From positions 24,645,918 through 24,709,917 of the forward strand of contig CM037833.1 of assembly GCA_021234535.1 (NCBI GenBank): a stretch of DNA of 64,000 bases. Reading direction: 5' to 3'. Below are positions 1-13,129 of this stretch, piece after piece; within the stretch, counting starts at the first letter, position 1, and every line of letters starts with the position of its first letter. A program made the position numbers and the translations under genes. Below the pieces are notes generated by a model. That model made no database searches, had not been told where the DNA came from, and saw only the letters and a list, made by a program, of their open reading frames with translations. Source of the DNA: Stichopus chloronotus. Lineage: Eukaryota > Echinodermata > Holothuroidea > Aspidochirotida > Stichopodidae.

Positions 1-3000
1 GAAGATAATTTCCTAAGTGTGTATTCCAAAATAGTTTCCAAGTTTACCAAGGAAAAAAATGCTTTAATTAGCCATAAATAGCACTAAAGAACGAGGTTTA
101 ATTGAACACTTGAATTATCACAGCAAGAGGTAATAAACCTGACCTAAGGCAATGAGGTTTTGGCAGCAAAGAAAATCTCACTTAAACAAAGAAATTATGT
201 GGTTGCAGAAACTGGCTCTTTATGGCATATTGGTATATCACAGCCCTTGTTTGCAGTGGAATTAAACTTGCATTGTTTCTCATATGGGATACGTTGCTTG
301 GCCCCTCATCTAAGCTATTTCCATTCACCTACATTGAAAAAATGTATTTGTAATGATATTTCGCCATCACAAAGCTCCAAAAAGACATAATATAGAGACA
401 GTATGCACAAGGTTTAAAGGTGATTGGTTTCATTTATAAAAAATAAAAACGAAAGCAAAACCACCAAACTCATGCCTCTGGCTAGTGGTAAAAGTGCCTC
501 CTTGTTATCAAGGAAGAAGGGAGAAGAAAACAAAGAAAAGAACATTGCAGATGTAAGAATGGTTGAACATTACAGTGTATTACATTGCAAACATCAGTTG
601 TGCAAAGTTGTGCAATGATAATTTATAATTAAATAGAAAGATAAACTGGAGTGAATGATATGAATGTAGATGGGACGAGGAGAAAAGTTACATGAGTGGG
701 TACAGTGGATTATTAAAAGAAGGTAGAGAAGGTAGTGTTTACGCATGAGTTAATAAGTTGATAAGAAGTAACAGTATCAGTGACGTTAGTGTATACATAG
801 TTTTCAAGGCCTTCGGATCCCAATTCTAGGCATATAACTCTCCTTGTCTGTGATATTCATACAGTATAATCAGAATAACAGTCGACTCATATGCCCCGTG
901 ATAAATGATTTTAAAGAAGATATGATGAAAATATAGAAACCAGAAAACCTACTTGTTTATTTAATTTTGGAATGATATTTCCTTATTATAGTTGTTCATG
1001 AACGCCTCAATACGAAATGATGGTCTCTTAACACACATCTCCTCCCTTGTAAACTAGTGGTAGATAAATTTAATTGTTCTTTATTTGTAGAGTTAGAAAT
1101 ATCATTTGAAACGAAGTCTCTTTAAGCTCATACAATTAAGCTCTTTCGTTTAATTCTTGACGTGAACATTTTACTAACTGCATCCTACTGTGTGCTCCTC
1201 TTAGATAAAATTTAAATCTTATTTCTTAGCTAAGTACTCTGGGAAACCATGTCAGACCATTTCAGCTTGGTCAGTTGTCGTCTGAACCACCTGCTTCAAA
1301 TAGAATTGCGGCCAGATACTGGCCCAAATTGGAAAAGTATTCAGCATAAAATATACCAAGCCTGTAAACCGTTATCATGGGCTATTACGTCAGTTTGAAT
1401 CTATCTTAGAAAGCGAACTTCAAGGATTTGCATAGCATAATGGAACATTTGCTTAAATTACAACATATCAAAATGACTAGTAACAGTTATGGATTTAATG
1501 TTCATGTACGTACTTAAACACCGAGTTTGCAGCTGTTAGCAAAGATGGATATACAGGCTTGTTGTTAAAATGCAAGAAAGTATGCAATAAATCCAAACGT
1601 AGAAGTATGATCAGTAAAGGATTATAACGGTTAATAAAAATAACATAAACGAAGAATGAAAGGAATAGTTAGTCAGTGTTCAAAAGGGATAAATTCTTGG
1701 ATATGTATCCAAGAATTTAACACTTATTCATATATTTATATTCTCCAGAAGAAGATCGCAGTGTGATCCAAACGTCGTTGTTTCGTGCTGTAATATATGT
1801 TTTCCAGTTCTTGTTGAATTAATAGCATTATCTGTTTCTACCAATCAATATTCTATTTGAAATATCAATATTCTAACAAAATTATGTAATATATATATAT
1901 AATATATGTATAATTAAAATTAGATCTTATAAACTTGAGCTGGTTGATTTTTAACAAAAAACACCATTGGTATTGCTTGTCAGTCAGTGAGTTTGGTACG
2001 GAAAAAAGTTCTGCTTAATTGTAAGCATCGACTATAGAAGAGTAAGAAGGTATCTGAAGAATTTGGTAGACACTCGGTGAACACTTAATATTTTTAATAA
2101 ATGCATGGAAAATAAACGGTAATGAGTAAAATTTTTCCTGTTCATTTTAGATTAAATTTGTACAAAAATGTATCCTAAATTATAATACTTGTTTCTATCA
2201 TGACAATTTCTCTTCCTTTTTTGTTTCAACCTTTGAAGAATAACAGCAGCTGTCTCAGCCTCCCACGTACGTCCGGATTTATTTGATCTTAAATCAGTAG
2301 TAGATGCATCGTTGGCATTGCGTTGTATGTAATACTACATGGGGTCTATGAAGGATGTGCCGTTTCGTGTATTACTACATGACGGTTTATTATGAAGGAT
2401 GGCATAATTGCAAACATTACCGGATATTGGTGGGTCGATAACGTACAGTTTCATCAACTCGACACAGAATGCTCTACGTATAATTACCTCTTGGCAAAAT
2501 CGATCTTTCCATCTATTTCATTTGTCAGTAAAATGGGGTGAATGATCTCTAGCAAAGTCATGGCCTGCATTTTAATGAAATGAACTGATGCGAATCGATT
2601 TCCCGTATATTTGCTTCCACTTCTTGATTCGAAGTTTGTAAGTTATATTCCTTCCTCTCTCAATCAATTGAGTAATTTTAGGTACCAAATGGGGTGTATT
2701 CCATCCGTCAGTGATAACGACCAACATTAATTCAAAGCCAGAACTGCAACCGCCTCACACACATATCTGTCCCTACCTGCATCAACACCGGTATATATAT
2801 ACAGCTGTAGTTAATAAACAGCGACACAGCGTAATGAGGGCGAAAATAACGAGCTGATGTTAACCATTAGTGTAATTAAACATCAGTCAATATATATCTG
2901 AGCAATCCACCAGCCTACGTGGTGGCAGTTGCATTATAAATATCGATATGCCGTTATTAACCACGGTTATATCAAACTAATTTGCTACATAGGACTCCAT

Positions 3001-3580
3001 ACACTCTCCCTACACATACGTTGCACATATAGCGGCAAAAACAAATATGTCGGACATAAAACGGAGCCAGTGTGATCGTGAGATCGCCCGTGGGCTAAAT
3101 TTATGTTCATCGGCAGTGCGTCAGTAACGGTTGGGCATGCATTACCAACTATATGATATTAGATTACGGCAGACATATGCATATGCGTATATGGGTCTCA
3201 AGACATCCTGCAGATTGCCAACGGACATTCGAAACACTGCACATGATAACGTCTATAGACACAAACATACCGTAAACACTGTGTGTGTGAACGTGTGTAT
3301 GAAGTCATATAGGTGAGTAACATCAGACTTTTACCTTGCTTTGTTCTCATATTGACTCACAACGTTTAGTGTATTTAACTGTATACTGGTTTGTCACATT
3401 TCGGGTATACGTTTATTGACATTCCTTAATTACATATTTCTTAATACAACATCTAACAATGTTTTATGTCCTTAATTTCTTTGAAGAAGCACCATCACGA
3501 AGGACCTAGTCTTGTTCAGACCAGCTGGCAATATTTTCAGTCGCAGGGTTAAACTAAAAAAAAAATCATATTTGGTCAGA
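1..3580. other. Left-edge non-coding DNA
   Basis: No convincing exon was found in this stretch. It is AT-rich with only short chance ORFs. A perfect 28-nt palindrome sits at 1691-1718. The right part should hold the promoter and any 5' untranslated exon of the scramblase-like gene, but I cannot place them. Confidence 0.5.
1691..1718. repeat. 28-nt perfect palindrome
   Basis: The arm AAATTCTTGGATA is followed by TG and then the exact reverse complement of the arm. It lies in non-coding DNA and has no known role. Confidence 0.8.
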
Positions 3581-6500
3581 ATGGGAGGCTCGCAGAGCTT
3601 ATGGGCAATAACAGGGACTATTCCCGGAGAAGAAACACCTGAGTCGAAACCAGTGAGTACGTTTTCCATGCCATGTTGGAATTTGCCATGGCGAATTACA
3701 ACAATCACAAATTTGTGGCGGGAAAAATTTACAAAAGCTGACACTTGCACTAAATGAGCAAGTCTGAAATTACTCAACTAAACTGCAGAAAAATACAGTA
3801 CTTGGTTTGTTTACATTGCTAGTCAAGACCAAAACTTCATTGAAAGAGGTGAACAAAGAAGGGAATGTAAGCATGGTACAAGGGATTTTCTCTTAATTTT
3901 ATAGTAATTTTGCTTTTAAATTCAATCTCATTGGAATATTACAACTTTAGGTATTTTTACTAAATGAGACCTGATACTAACATATGCTGTCATAGTTATC
4001 CTCCAGAAAAGAGAGTGTTTTTTAATCGATTAGTTCATTGTAGTGTGAGTTGAAACGTATGTTGTGAAGGACAGTCTTCGTGAAATGCGTGGTGCATATA
4101 TGCATAGGTTTAAGATGCAGTAACGTAATGATGTGTGTTTGCCGGTGTGGGTGTGTGTGTGTGTGAACTTCGTGGAACTAAAACATTACCCACTGGAATG
4201 CAACATTGGCATTAACCCTGTTTGTTTATGGTACACTTCGGGAACAACTCTGTTAAGATTACAGCTTCCACTTGCAACTTCTGTAAAACAAGATAGACGG
4301 TACGTAGCTTCCGTGTGAGAGAGACGATGCACGCATGAATGTAACCCTCGCGCAGCTTGAAATTCGCCGTCGAAACGTAAAGGACGTTACCCAAATCAGA
4401 ATGCCAACAGCGTTAAGACCACCTGATAAAGTATAAGCCATTTCGATTAAAATTTCAACATGGCTGGACCTAAATCTCACCCTTATGTGATGTGCGTTAC
4501 TATACAGATGTAACTCTAACCAGTAACGCTCATGGTCTGAATATAAGTACATGTTACCAAGGAAGAAACATGGTGATATTGACGAAATTAAGTCCTTTGC
4601 ATCATTTTAACGTTGAAGAAAGATATGCACTTATCACATACATCTTTCATGACTTTTTGCACTTTCGTCTTTCAGGTCAGGTAAAAGCATATAGGCTATG
4701 TCGTTAACAGATTTGTGGTGAAAATATTATCTGCAAATGACACATATTGTGCTTCAAGTAGGCAAAACGTTGATAGTATTTTATTCTTCTTAGTTTGACG
4801 CCCCGCACATATGCGTGAATGTGTGTGTCTCTCTCCCTTCCTTCTTGCTTTGAACGTGGAACGTTGTTTGGTCAAAGATCATCAACGTTTACCTGGACTC
4901 TGCAGATAAACACTGCATAAATCATGATAAAACTCTACAGAAACTCGAAAATAAAAGCAAGTAAGCACTAACTCTTTTAGTGGAATTTTTATTTTTTTAA
5001 GAGATCCATGTACTTAGAACGTATTAGTACATACAGGGTGTATTTCAGGGGCAAGATCCTCATCACGTGTACACTAATCTCTGTTAATTATATACAGAAT
5101 GCCCAAAGCGGGTACACTACTTGACGTAACTCCCGCCCGAATGAGTATGGCGTTCACTCTACTGGATGTAACTCTCACCATCAACATTACAGTTGCAAAT
5201 AAAATCAGTGTGTTTACAGTGTGTCCACATATAGCTGAATCTCATCAGAATGTGGATGGCTGTATACTACTGGATGCAACCGTATTGATTATGGCGTGTA
5301 GGTCACCGAATAGATGTTAGATTGCACAAGCATGTTAAAAACGTGTGCAGTACATTGTCCGATGACTTCTCCCTACAACGACTATACCCGATGATGCACA
5401 GTACTATTGTTCATGTCAGACACTCCCTCATTCGATGCATCATTAAAAAAAATTCTCCTTCTACATTTTCTACATCCAGGATGCAAATTCCGTTGGCATC
5501 GACGATCTCGTCAAACTTGAAAGCTTTAAAATAGACGACAGGCAAGTTTTAGAGAGTTCGTTTAAAGTGCACAATTCAGAGGGTGAGATGGTGAGTCAAT
5601 TTATTCACGTAAAAAAACAGTGTCAAATAACTTTCTTGTATACATTACTAATTAAGTTATTAACATCAATAAGTCTTAGGTTAAAAAAAAAACAAAAAAC
5701 GAACACATGTCTGTAAGTTACCATCGCTGCACTCGGAATTAATAGTCAAAAAGAATATTTTGGACCTTCAAGATGACTGAGTCAGCCTTTCGCATTACGT
5801 ATATCCTGTGCTCTGATAGCACATGAAATGCAAGATATTATTATAAAAAAATATAACGAATAGTATTTGAATCAAGAATGTTGAGTTTAATGTAAGTGAT
5901 TACAGGTAATTACTTGCTGTGAATAAGTCTCAGGGAAATTACTATTCATTCAAAATTGATGAAAATTGATACCGAACCTTAGAAAATAGGCTTTCGCCAA
6001 CGTTCTGTTTCAGTTACTTTTTGCTTTCCAATTCATTCTAATGTTGCAAGTCGGTGAAATCCACAAAGGTATAGTGATAGATTCTGCTATTCCTGCTGCC
6101 ACTTAAACTGATAAACATTAGGTGTGAAAGAAATGTTCAAAATAACGCAAATTGCTTATAGAATAAAGAATGAGTATCATTTACTTTTCTTTTCATCAAA
6201 TTACTTGTTTATACCTGTTGTGTTCACTAAACGGAATAATTTTCTTGTTTAAAGACGTTTGAGATCTCCACCGTCTCAAATGGGCGTTTTTTTTTTTCTG
6301 AAAATATTTGCATGAATTAATTGTTGGAAGTGATCGTGATATGGGCTCTACATATCCTATTCAGGCCCGGTTTAATTTGAAACATATGTTTAAACAAAGG
6401 AAGGCAAAAAAAAGGGGTAAAAGGTTGATGTACGACCTTATGTGACTGTTCCCAACAGTGTTTAACAGGAATTTTACGGTAATTCTAAAATAGTCGACAT

Positions 6501-9500
6501 AGGGTTTTACTTTAGGCCTAATGTTAGGTGCACTATCAGTTCACTATGTTTGAAATTGACCGTAGATTGGTTAACTATGCGCCGTATACCCAAAGTATGA
6601 GCAACTTGGTCAACGTAAATTACGTGTAAGAAGTGGACCATATATTTGCGTCGGTGCATATCAAACCATAGTGACTAGTGAATTCAGACTGTGGGTGAAA
6701 AAAATGTATTAAATAAGAGTCTAATTTTATGAGCTTTTTCTCTATTTTTAAATCTGCTGAACAAATACAAAGCCTAAATTGTGTGTAAACAATTACAATT
6801 TGCAATCTCATATTTAATATGAGAGAGTGATGGTCACTCAAAGTCAAATGACGATATTGTGAGTCGGCCAGTAAGTATATTTAGTCACCCATCTTTCTCT
6901 CTTAATTTTTTCAATCCCCCCCCCCCCCCCTCGCATCACATTTCAGTCCCAGACTCGTGCACGATCGATTAAATTTGTGGATATGACTGTTGTTTATCTT
7001 TTAGTGACGTCAGATATTATTTTTGAACAAAACATCAATATTTCATGAATACGTTATCAAGTTTGCTTCATTCCTTTACAAATAATCTCTTTTCAAATGT
7101 TTCTTAATTATGCTTTTTTAATATCGAGCTAGGAGATGAATGTCATTCGGTTTTCTTTTCATAACTGATTCATCGTTATCCGATGCACTGAAAATATTTT
7201 CTGTCAAAATGCTATCTATTGATCTTTGTCCTTCTGGAGAAGTGTTTATAATGTCATGAATTTTGTTCCTGTGACACAATTTGCGTCGACAGACACATCG
7301 CTGTATTCGCCATTATAGCGTGATATGTGGGTACTCCGCTATGTGCCAGATTCCTTTTTCTTTCTTCTTTTTTCTTTTCCAGATATTTCAAGCTCTCCCA
7401 CTTACATCGTCAAGCTTTTCGAGCTATATGTACAAGGAGATATTTCGAGTCAGCGATTCACGTAATGATGACGCAATGAGGGTCTTTGAATGCTTGAGCA
7501 CAAACCTTGAAGATGTCGATACCTCTTCCCTCCCGGGAATTTTTATGGGATATGTTAAAATTGTGTAAGTATAATGGTATCTCGGTTGGTACCACGATTC
7601 CATGAGAGATTATCAATGAGAGAAATTGAGGTGAGTAATAAATCGTGAAATATGTAAATTCCAAGTGACGGATCCATAAGCTTTGCTTGGGGGCGGGGGG
7701 GGGGGGTCACTGGATTCACAAGTTGTGGGAGAGTGTTTTTCATCTGAAGTTTTTTTAGTTTAAAAGTAGTGCTATTAAATTGGTGTTCTGGTTTCTTCAC
7801 CAAAACCATGTCGAGAATACCAAAGTGAAATATCTGCGATATTATACTGAAGGTCAAATTGACCAATGAACTCACGGCATGCCGGGTGTGCCAAGAAGTA
7901 GTGCCCGGGTGTGGTACGGACAGTAATTCACGGAGAATGTGTCCGTATTACCATTATGTCGGGCAGAATTGTGTCCGATGAACCTGACAGTATTTCCTGT
8001 CAGGCAGGACACTCTAAAAAGGGAAAATTTGTCCGCATCTAGTAATTTGCGTGCACATACCCGTGCCAAATATACCGTAGTGAAAGACATCGTGATACAA
8101 ATATCAGCAAAGAACATGTCTCTAAGTTTCTAGATTTCTGTTTAGTTGCCGAAACAACTCCCTGTCTGAGGTGTGTAATGATCTCAATGACGTTAACACA
8201 TTTACACATGTTGGCAGTATGCTTAGAAAGAAGATTTAACCCTCAGTTCTTCTTGCGCCCTCGTCCACCTTTATTAACTAAGATAACACCGCACCAAATT
8301 GAAGCAAGTTCAAACCCATCTCCACTGGCTTAGATATCTGTGTCAAGCTGTGTCAGCTTCCCTGCTATGATAAATTAAACATGGAAGAACCCTTTTCGTC
8401 CTTCTTTCCTCACCGTCCTACGAAATGACTTAAAAAATGCCGCTCCAGTCATTTCTGTTTAGTACAGTTGACGTGACGGATTACAATTTCTTTTCTCCTT
8501 TTTTTACAGTTACGTTTTTCTTTCACCCTTCACTCTTCCGCCAACGGATTCATTTTTTTTTGGGGGGGGTGGGGGTGGGGTGGTGCACTTAATATTGGTG
8601 ACGATTGAAGCACCACTCATACTCATTGAGGTTCCATCACTCGGCTTGAATATTTAATTTTCCCCTCTCCAGTTTAAATATATCACGCTGGCTCATTAAT
8701 CAAGGTTAGAGACCATTGCCTTGACATACACAAACTGATACAATTTAGTTGGCTCAGTTTTCCCTCTTGGTATTTTTTTTTTGTTTTTTTTTTGAGCCAT
8801 CAAACATGGAGGGTAGTAAAAAGTGATTTCTAAGAGAGACCCATAAACAACATCAGATGTTTAAACGCTGTAATCTTTGAAGCCGGTGTGGATATGTACA
8901 GTACTGTTTCTCTAACCTACATCCCCTTGATATAACAACTGCAGCCAACTGGTGCATGAGTACGTAAACGCCCGTTCTAGATCTAGGACACAATCTGCTG
9001 TGACATAAAATGTTGGAGAAACTGTCTGTAAGACACATATTCCTGAACGTGGACAGGTACTCCATAGGAAGTAGTGTCCCATCGTTCATGGACCCCATTT
9101 CCTGCCCTACCAATATCTATGCATAGTAGCATTAGAAGGTCTTAATACGACATAGATTGGATAACCACCGTCTGGTCTGTAACTGTGACAATTATCTGCT
9201 TCTACATCATTGTTAGCGTCTGAATTTATTCCGCCAATGACTTCAAGTATTTAGAAGAATTCGGCTCTCCCCTTCTTTACCTCATAGTTATGATGTTCAT
9301 GCCTTCCTTTCTTGCTAGGTCGTTACTTTCACATTTTACGTTTTGTTCATATTTGCATCGAACAAACTATCCAAATATTTAACAGCTTCCTTCAAACATA
9401 CAGAGTTAACGTAATCAATCAGACCAAGAATTCGAAAACCTAATCGAAGTCATGTTCACTGATATATACCCATTTGAGAGAAAAACACCAGTGTTACTCT

Positions 9501-11142
9501 TTGTAATTTTAATGTATTCTCGACTCAACACAGGAAGGAGACGCTGTCGAAACCAGAATTTCATATTCTAAACAAGAAAGGAGAAGCGAGGTTGTTCGTT
9601 AGACCTGACGCTCTTAGAGTTACGAGTAATGACTATAAGGTAAAAGAAATAAACTATTAGAGAAAAAAAATTCTCAGTACAACAGTATCGAATAAGTCCT
9701 CGTTTAGACTGAAAGATTCTCTGTGGTAGATAGGAAAACTACAAGGGTTCCATTGCTGTTGACATTTTGTTAGTTTACACCAGATTTCCATAATTGTCTT
9801 TTATCATATTTAAGAGAAACTGTAAAATCAGTTTCAAATATTTTAGTTTGCAGTTATATAAATCAATCATCAGGGGAGAACACGTGGAAGGCAAGCTTTC
9901 GGAGATAAATATATATGAAAGAACCGCAACTGGTAGAGGAAGGCAGAGAGAAAGTAAAAGTTCTCCCAATAATTTATTTCTTCAATAAAGTTGCATTGGT
10001 ATTGGAATCCGAGTTATTATCACTGAGTTTTCTTTTCAAAACAAATCATTTACAAATTTTGCACAATCACTAGCATCATGAACTTCCGTAAGTTGCCATT
10101 CACAGAGGTAGGTTTGCATAAAATGAAACAATTTGAAAGAAAATGTTAATACCAAAGTGATTGCGAATGGCATTCAGGAAAATGTTGAGATAAGATTGCG
10201 GAAAATGCTTGAATTATTATTTTATTTTAAATTTTCATATCCTGAAAATCGTTTCTTTAATTAAGTATAATTGTACCTTCTTATCAACTTCTTTTAACCT
10301 CTTGTTATTGAGCTATCTTGCGCTTCTTCAATGTGGTCTGACGGATGACTATTAATTTCAGGTTTATTCTGATGAAAGTCGCAAAATTGGTAACTTTGGT
10401 CCTCGCATATCAGCTGGCATTAAAGGCAAGATCCCAAGGGAATTGGAAGTAGGATTAAAAGCGGGAGTCTTACTGTCGGCGGTAGTTGTTTGTGGGAAAA
10501 GTGGAAAAGAAAGAAAACGTGAGTATAGCTGACTTCAAGTGAATTTAAAGAGATATTATATAATTAGAAGGTTTGAAGAAAAATGTGTCTTTTTTAAGTA
10601 ACTGAAAGACACATACCATGCGCTCTGTATTAAATACAGAGTGCTTAATACAATACGGGATATTTGTCATCTCTATGTAACGCCATCAGAAATTATTGAA
10701 AACTGAAATAGCACAAATCTAGACTGTAATTAGGAAATAGATCTCATAAGCTTTAAAAGTCAACTTCTGCATTAGGGAACTACTTTATCAAAAAGCAACA
10801 CAAACAAAATAGCTTTAGAAATTATTGATAGAAGATAATTCTCCACAAAGTGAAATGTATGAAAGTATGTAGGCAAGCTTAATATGTCGTGGAAGATATG
10901 AAACGGTTCGATGAAGGATTACAAAAATGTTTCGAAGCTTTACGGTGTACTACTTTAAGTTGACAGAAAATAACTTTACCGAAATTTGTTTAACTTGAAG
11001 AACAGTGCGCCTATTTTACATGTCTGACAAAAGAAGTGATACAACGAAATAAATTAATTCTTCTCTGTTCTCTCTCTGTTTATCTGCCTCTCTCTCTCTC
11101 TCTCTCTTTCCAGGCACTGTGATTTTAGTTGCAAGCCACTGA
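3581..11142 (+). CDS. Phospholipid scramblase-like protein, six exons
   Basis: Six coding exons: 3581-3652, 5480-5590, 7383-7564, 9534-9639, 10362-10518 and 11114-11142. All introns are GT-AG and the phases (0, 0, 2, 0, 1) agree. They total 657 nt, 218 residues plus TGA. The order of blocks matches the scramblase (PLSCR, tubby-like beta-barrel) family: FKVHNSEGEMIF like the family's YEIKNSxGQxxYF; EIFRVSDSR like FTLRILDNM; LPGIFMGYV like PPGVPVGYV; KPEFHILNKKGE like LPKFTIxNEKxE; DYKVYSDESRKIG like DFEIKSLDEExIG; then hydrophobic residues 186-201 like the C-terminal helix. The family binds membranes and has been linked to Ca-dependent lipid scrambling. This copy is short (PLSCR1 is about 318 aa). 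It lacks the proline-rich N-terminus, the CCxPCC palmitoylation cluster (only C98 and C201 remain) and the calcium loop, so scrambling activity is doubtful. The start is the first ATG of its open frame. Exon 1 and exon 6 are the least certain. Confidence 0.75.
3653..5479 (+). other. Intron 1 of scramblase-like gene
   Basis: The donor gtgagt follows CCA and the acceptor is tacatccag. The intron holds a short (GT)n tract near 4145-4164 and a loose direct repeat around GATGTAACTC (near 4506, 5120, 5163 and 5272). No coding signal was recognised. Confidence 0.55.
6916..6930. repeat. Poly-C run (15 C)
   Basis: A homopolymer run in intron 2 of the scramblase-like gene, one of many G/C runs in this window. 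Confidence 0.95.
7689..7706. repeat. Poly-G run with one interruption
   Basis: G-run broken by a single C, in intron 3 of the scramblase-like gene. It could form a G-quadruplex on the + strand. Confidence 0.9.
8562..8582. repeat. G-rich run (GGGGGGGG-T-GGGGG-T-GGGG)
   Basis: Successive G-runs separated by single T residues give a G-quadruplex-capable stretch in intron 3 of the scramblase-like gene. Confidence 0.9.
11088..11110 (+). repeat. (CT)n tract, likely polypyrimidine tract of the last acceptor
   Basis: A CT dinucleotide run lies directly before the ttccag acceptor of the last scramblase-like exon. It doubles as a microsatellite and a strong polypyrimidine tract. Confidence 0.75.
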
Positions 11143-13129
11143 AGCAGTACGCGACAATCTTCTCAAAAATGATATTTTTGAGCTCTATGGATATCAGATT
11201 TAAAATATCGAAATGTCCAGCAGATGCTGCGTGGACTGGACATGTTGGCGATTACCTTAGTGGACATCGGGAAAAGACATTGAAACCGTCAACCGCAACT
11301 TATGCTGTCATTTTGTACAATTACTATAATGGGAAACGCAAAATTTTGCTAAATTATATAATCAGATCGCCTGTTGAAATGAAAAAAATAAGGGTTTAAT
11401 TGAATCCGTTACTGTGACCTACTAAGCTCAAGGTATTTTATATGAAATCAGTTATACTTTTTTGCATATGTAATCATTAAGCTTATACACAATACTCTTT
11501 GTAAATACTACTTCAGAAACATCGCATAAAAACACGTTACATTTATTTTTAACATGGCCTGTATGTATTCCAAACAACATTTTGTTTTAATAAGTATACG
11601 TCGTAAGCTGTATCGGGAAAGGCGATAGTTCCAACTTGGTTTTGGATTTGGAGCATCGTCTACAGAACAAAGAAGAAATGAACGAATAATGACATGTTCT
11701 ATCAATTCCAGTATTAATGAACTGTCACAACAAGGATTACTATGAGCTGTAAAATTTTCCGGAGATCTCTTACATTGTGAAATGTAAAAAAAGATTCTGA
11801 TGGCGTAGCTTAAGCTGCCGAAATCGTTGAGTATATTTTATGACCTTCATCTTTTAATACCCCCACACCATACCGTCACTCACGGTATTTTTAGAAGAAA
11901 AATTCAGTTAAAACAGGAGGTACTGTTTAATGAAAAATAGTCCCCTAATGTTTATCTTCCATGTTTCTCTTCTATTTCATTCCAATTTGGAAACACCTTT
12001 ATGCCATCATCATTTCAGGAGAATTTTTACTAATTAGAGTGTTATTTACGGTGGAAAGGCCTTTTTCTTTCTTGTTTTGTTCTTGGCAAAAATGTTAGCT
12101 GTGGAACCTGTGGTACATAAACAGGATTTCTATGCAAATAACCAAGAGAAACTCTGATACTAAGGCATTTCTTTGAGAAAATTGGAGATTTTGGACGAAT
12201 AGACCAAGATAACGATACCGGTAATTTTTATAGCTCTTTACAACTGTTAAAAGGATGAAAACGTATGAATAAGACCACATTCTTGTTTTAATTTGTTCTT
12301 CGGGACAAAAGATGATTTGTAATGGTCTTGGTAGAATGCAAAGTAAAACTATCTCCAAATTGAAAGAGGGTCCTTGGCGGGGAGTGGGGGAGGTGGGGTT
12401 GAAGGGGGGGGGGGAATAATTGGATATGGGACTTATTGTCCCAGCCAGGTCAGAACATTGTTATAGCATTTTAATTAGTATTATGATAACGAAGACAATG
12501 AATACTCTGTAATTCCCAAAGAGCGAGATTACGGATGACTCCAAAGTTAAGACTGAATATTCACTCAAATGCCAGTAAAAATGGTATACTCTCTTCGGTC
12601 ATTCTTTCTTTTTTTTTAATCTTTAGATAGAATGTTTACCCTTAATTTTGGAGGCAAGACTAATCTCGCTCATTGGATTTAGAGAGTGGATGTGGGATTA
12701 CAAGGGGAAAAGCCAATAAGTGGAATTGCTGATAATCCTCTCACAGGTATCTAATACGTACGTCAATGGAAGACTAGTTATTATCATCATCATCTACATG
12801 GATACATTGCACACTAACGGTGTTGTCAAGACTTCTGTTAACCTAAGTTGCGTAGGCTCCGCATAATGAAAAGTTGCTAATCAAATTGATATATAAGCGT
12901 GTTTTTTTTTGTCCTTTTAAGTTTACACTGACGTACGTCAACAATGATGATTCAGAAAGGAAAAACTTTTTTAAAATATTTTTTTTTAAAAGATTGCTGT
13001 GCATCATTAAGACGGTGTAACTGAGGCACAAAAATGATTCTGTTTTATGACATTTTCTGCATTTGAATGAATGTTTTCGGTTTTCGGTTTCGATGAAATC
13101 GTAACCTTTGTAATCACTCGCCGGTGTGG
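11143..13129. other. Non-coding stretch after scramblase-like gene
   Basis: Contains the 3' UTR of the preceding gene and unassigned AT-rich DNA with a G-run at 12404-12414. A fragment at 12681-12746 has splice-like borders and an open frame, but it is too short to support. Confidence 0.45.

Noticed and set aside
12681..12746. Splice-flanked open piece between the first two + strand genes
   Set aside because: It is only 66 nt, has no partner exon, and competing acceptors lie within 60 bp.
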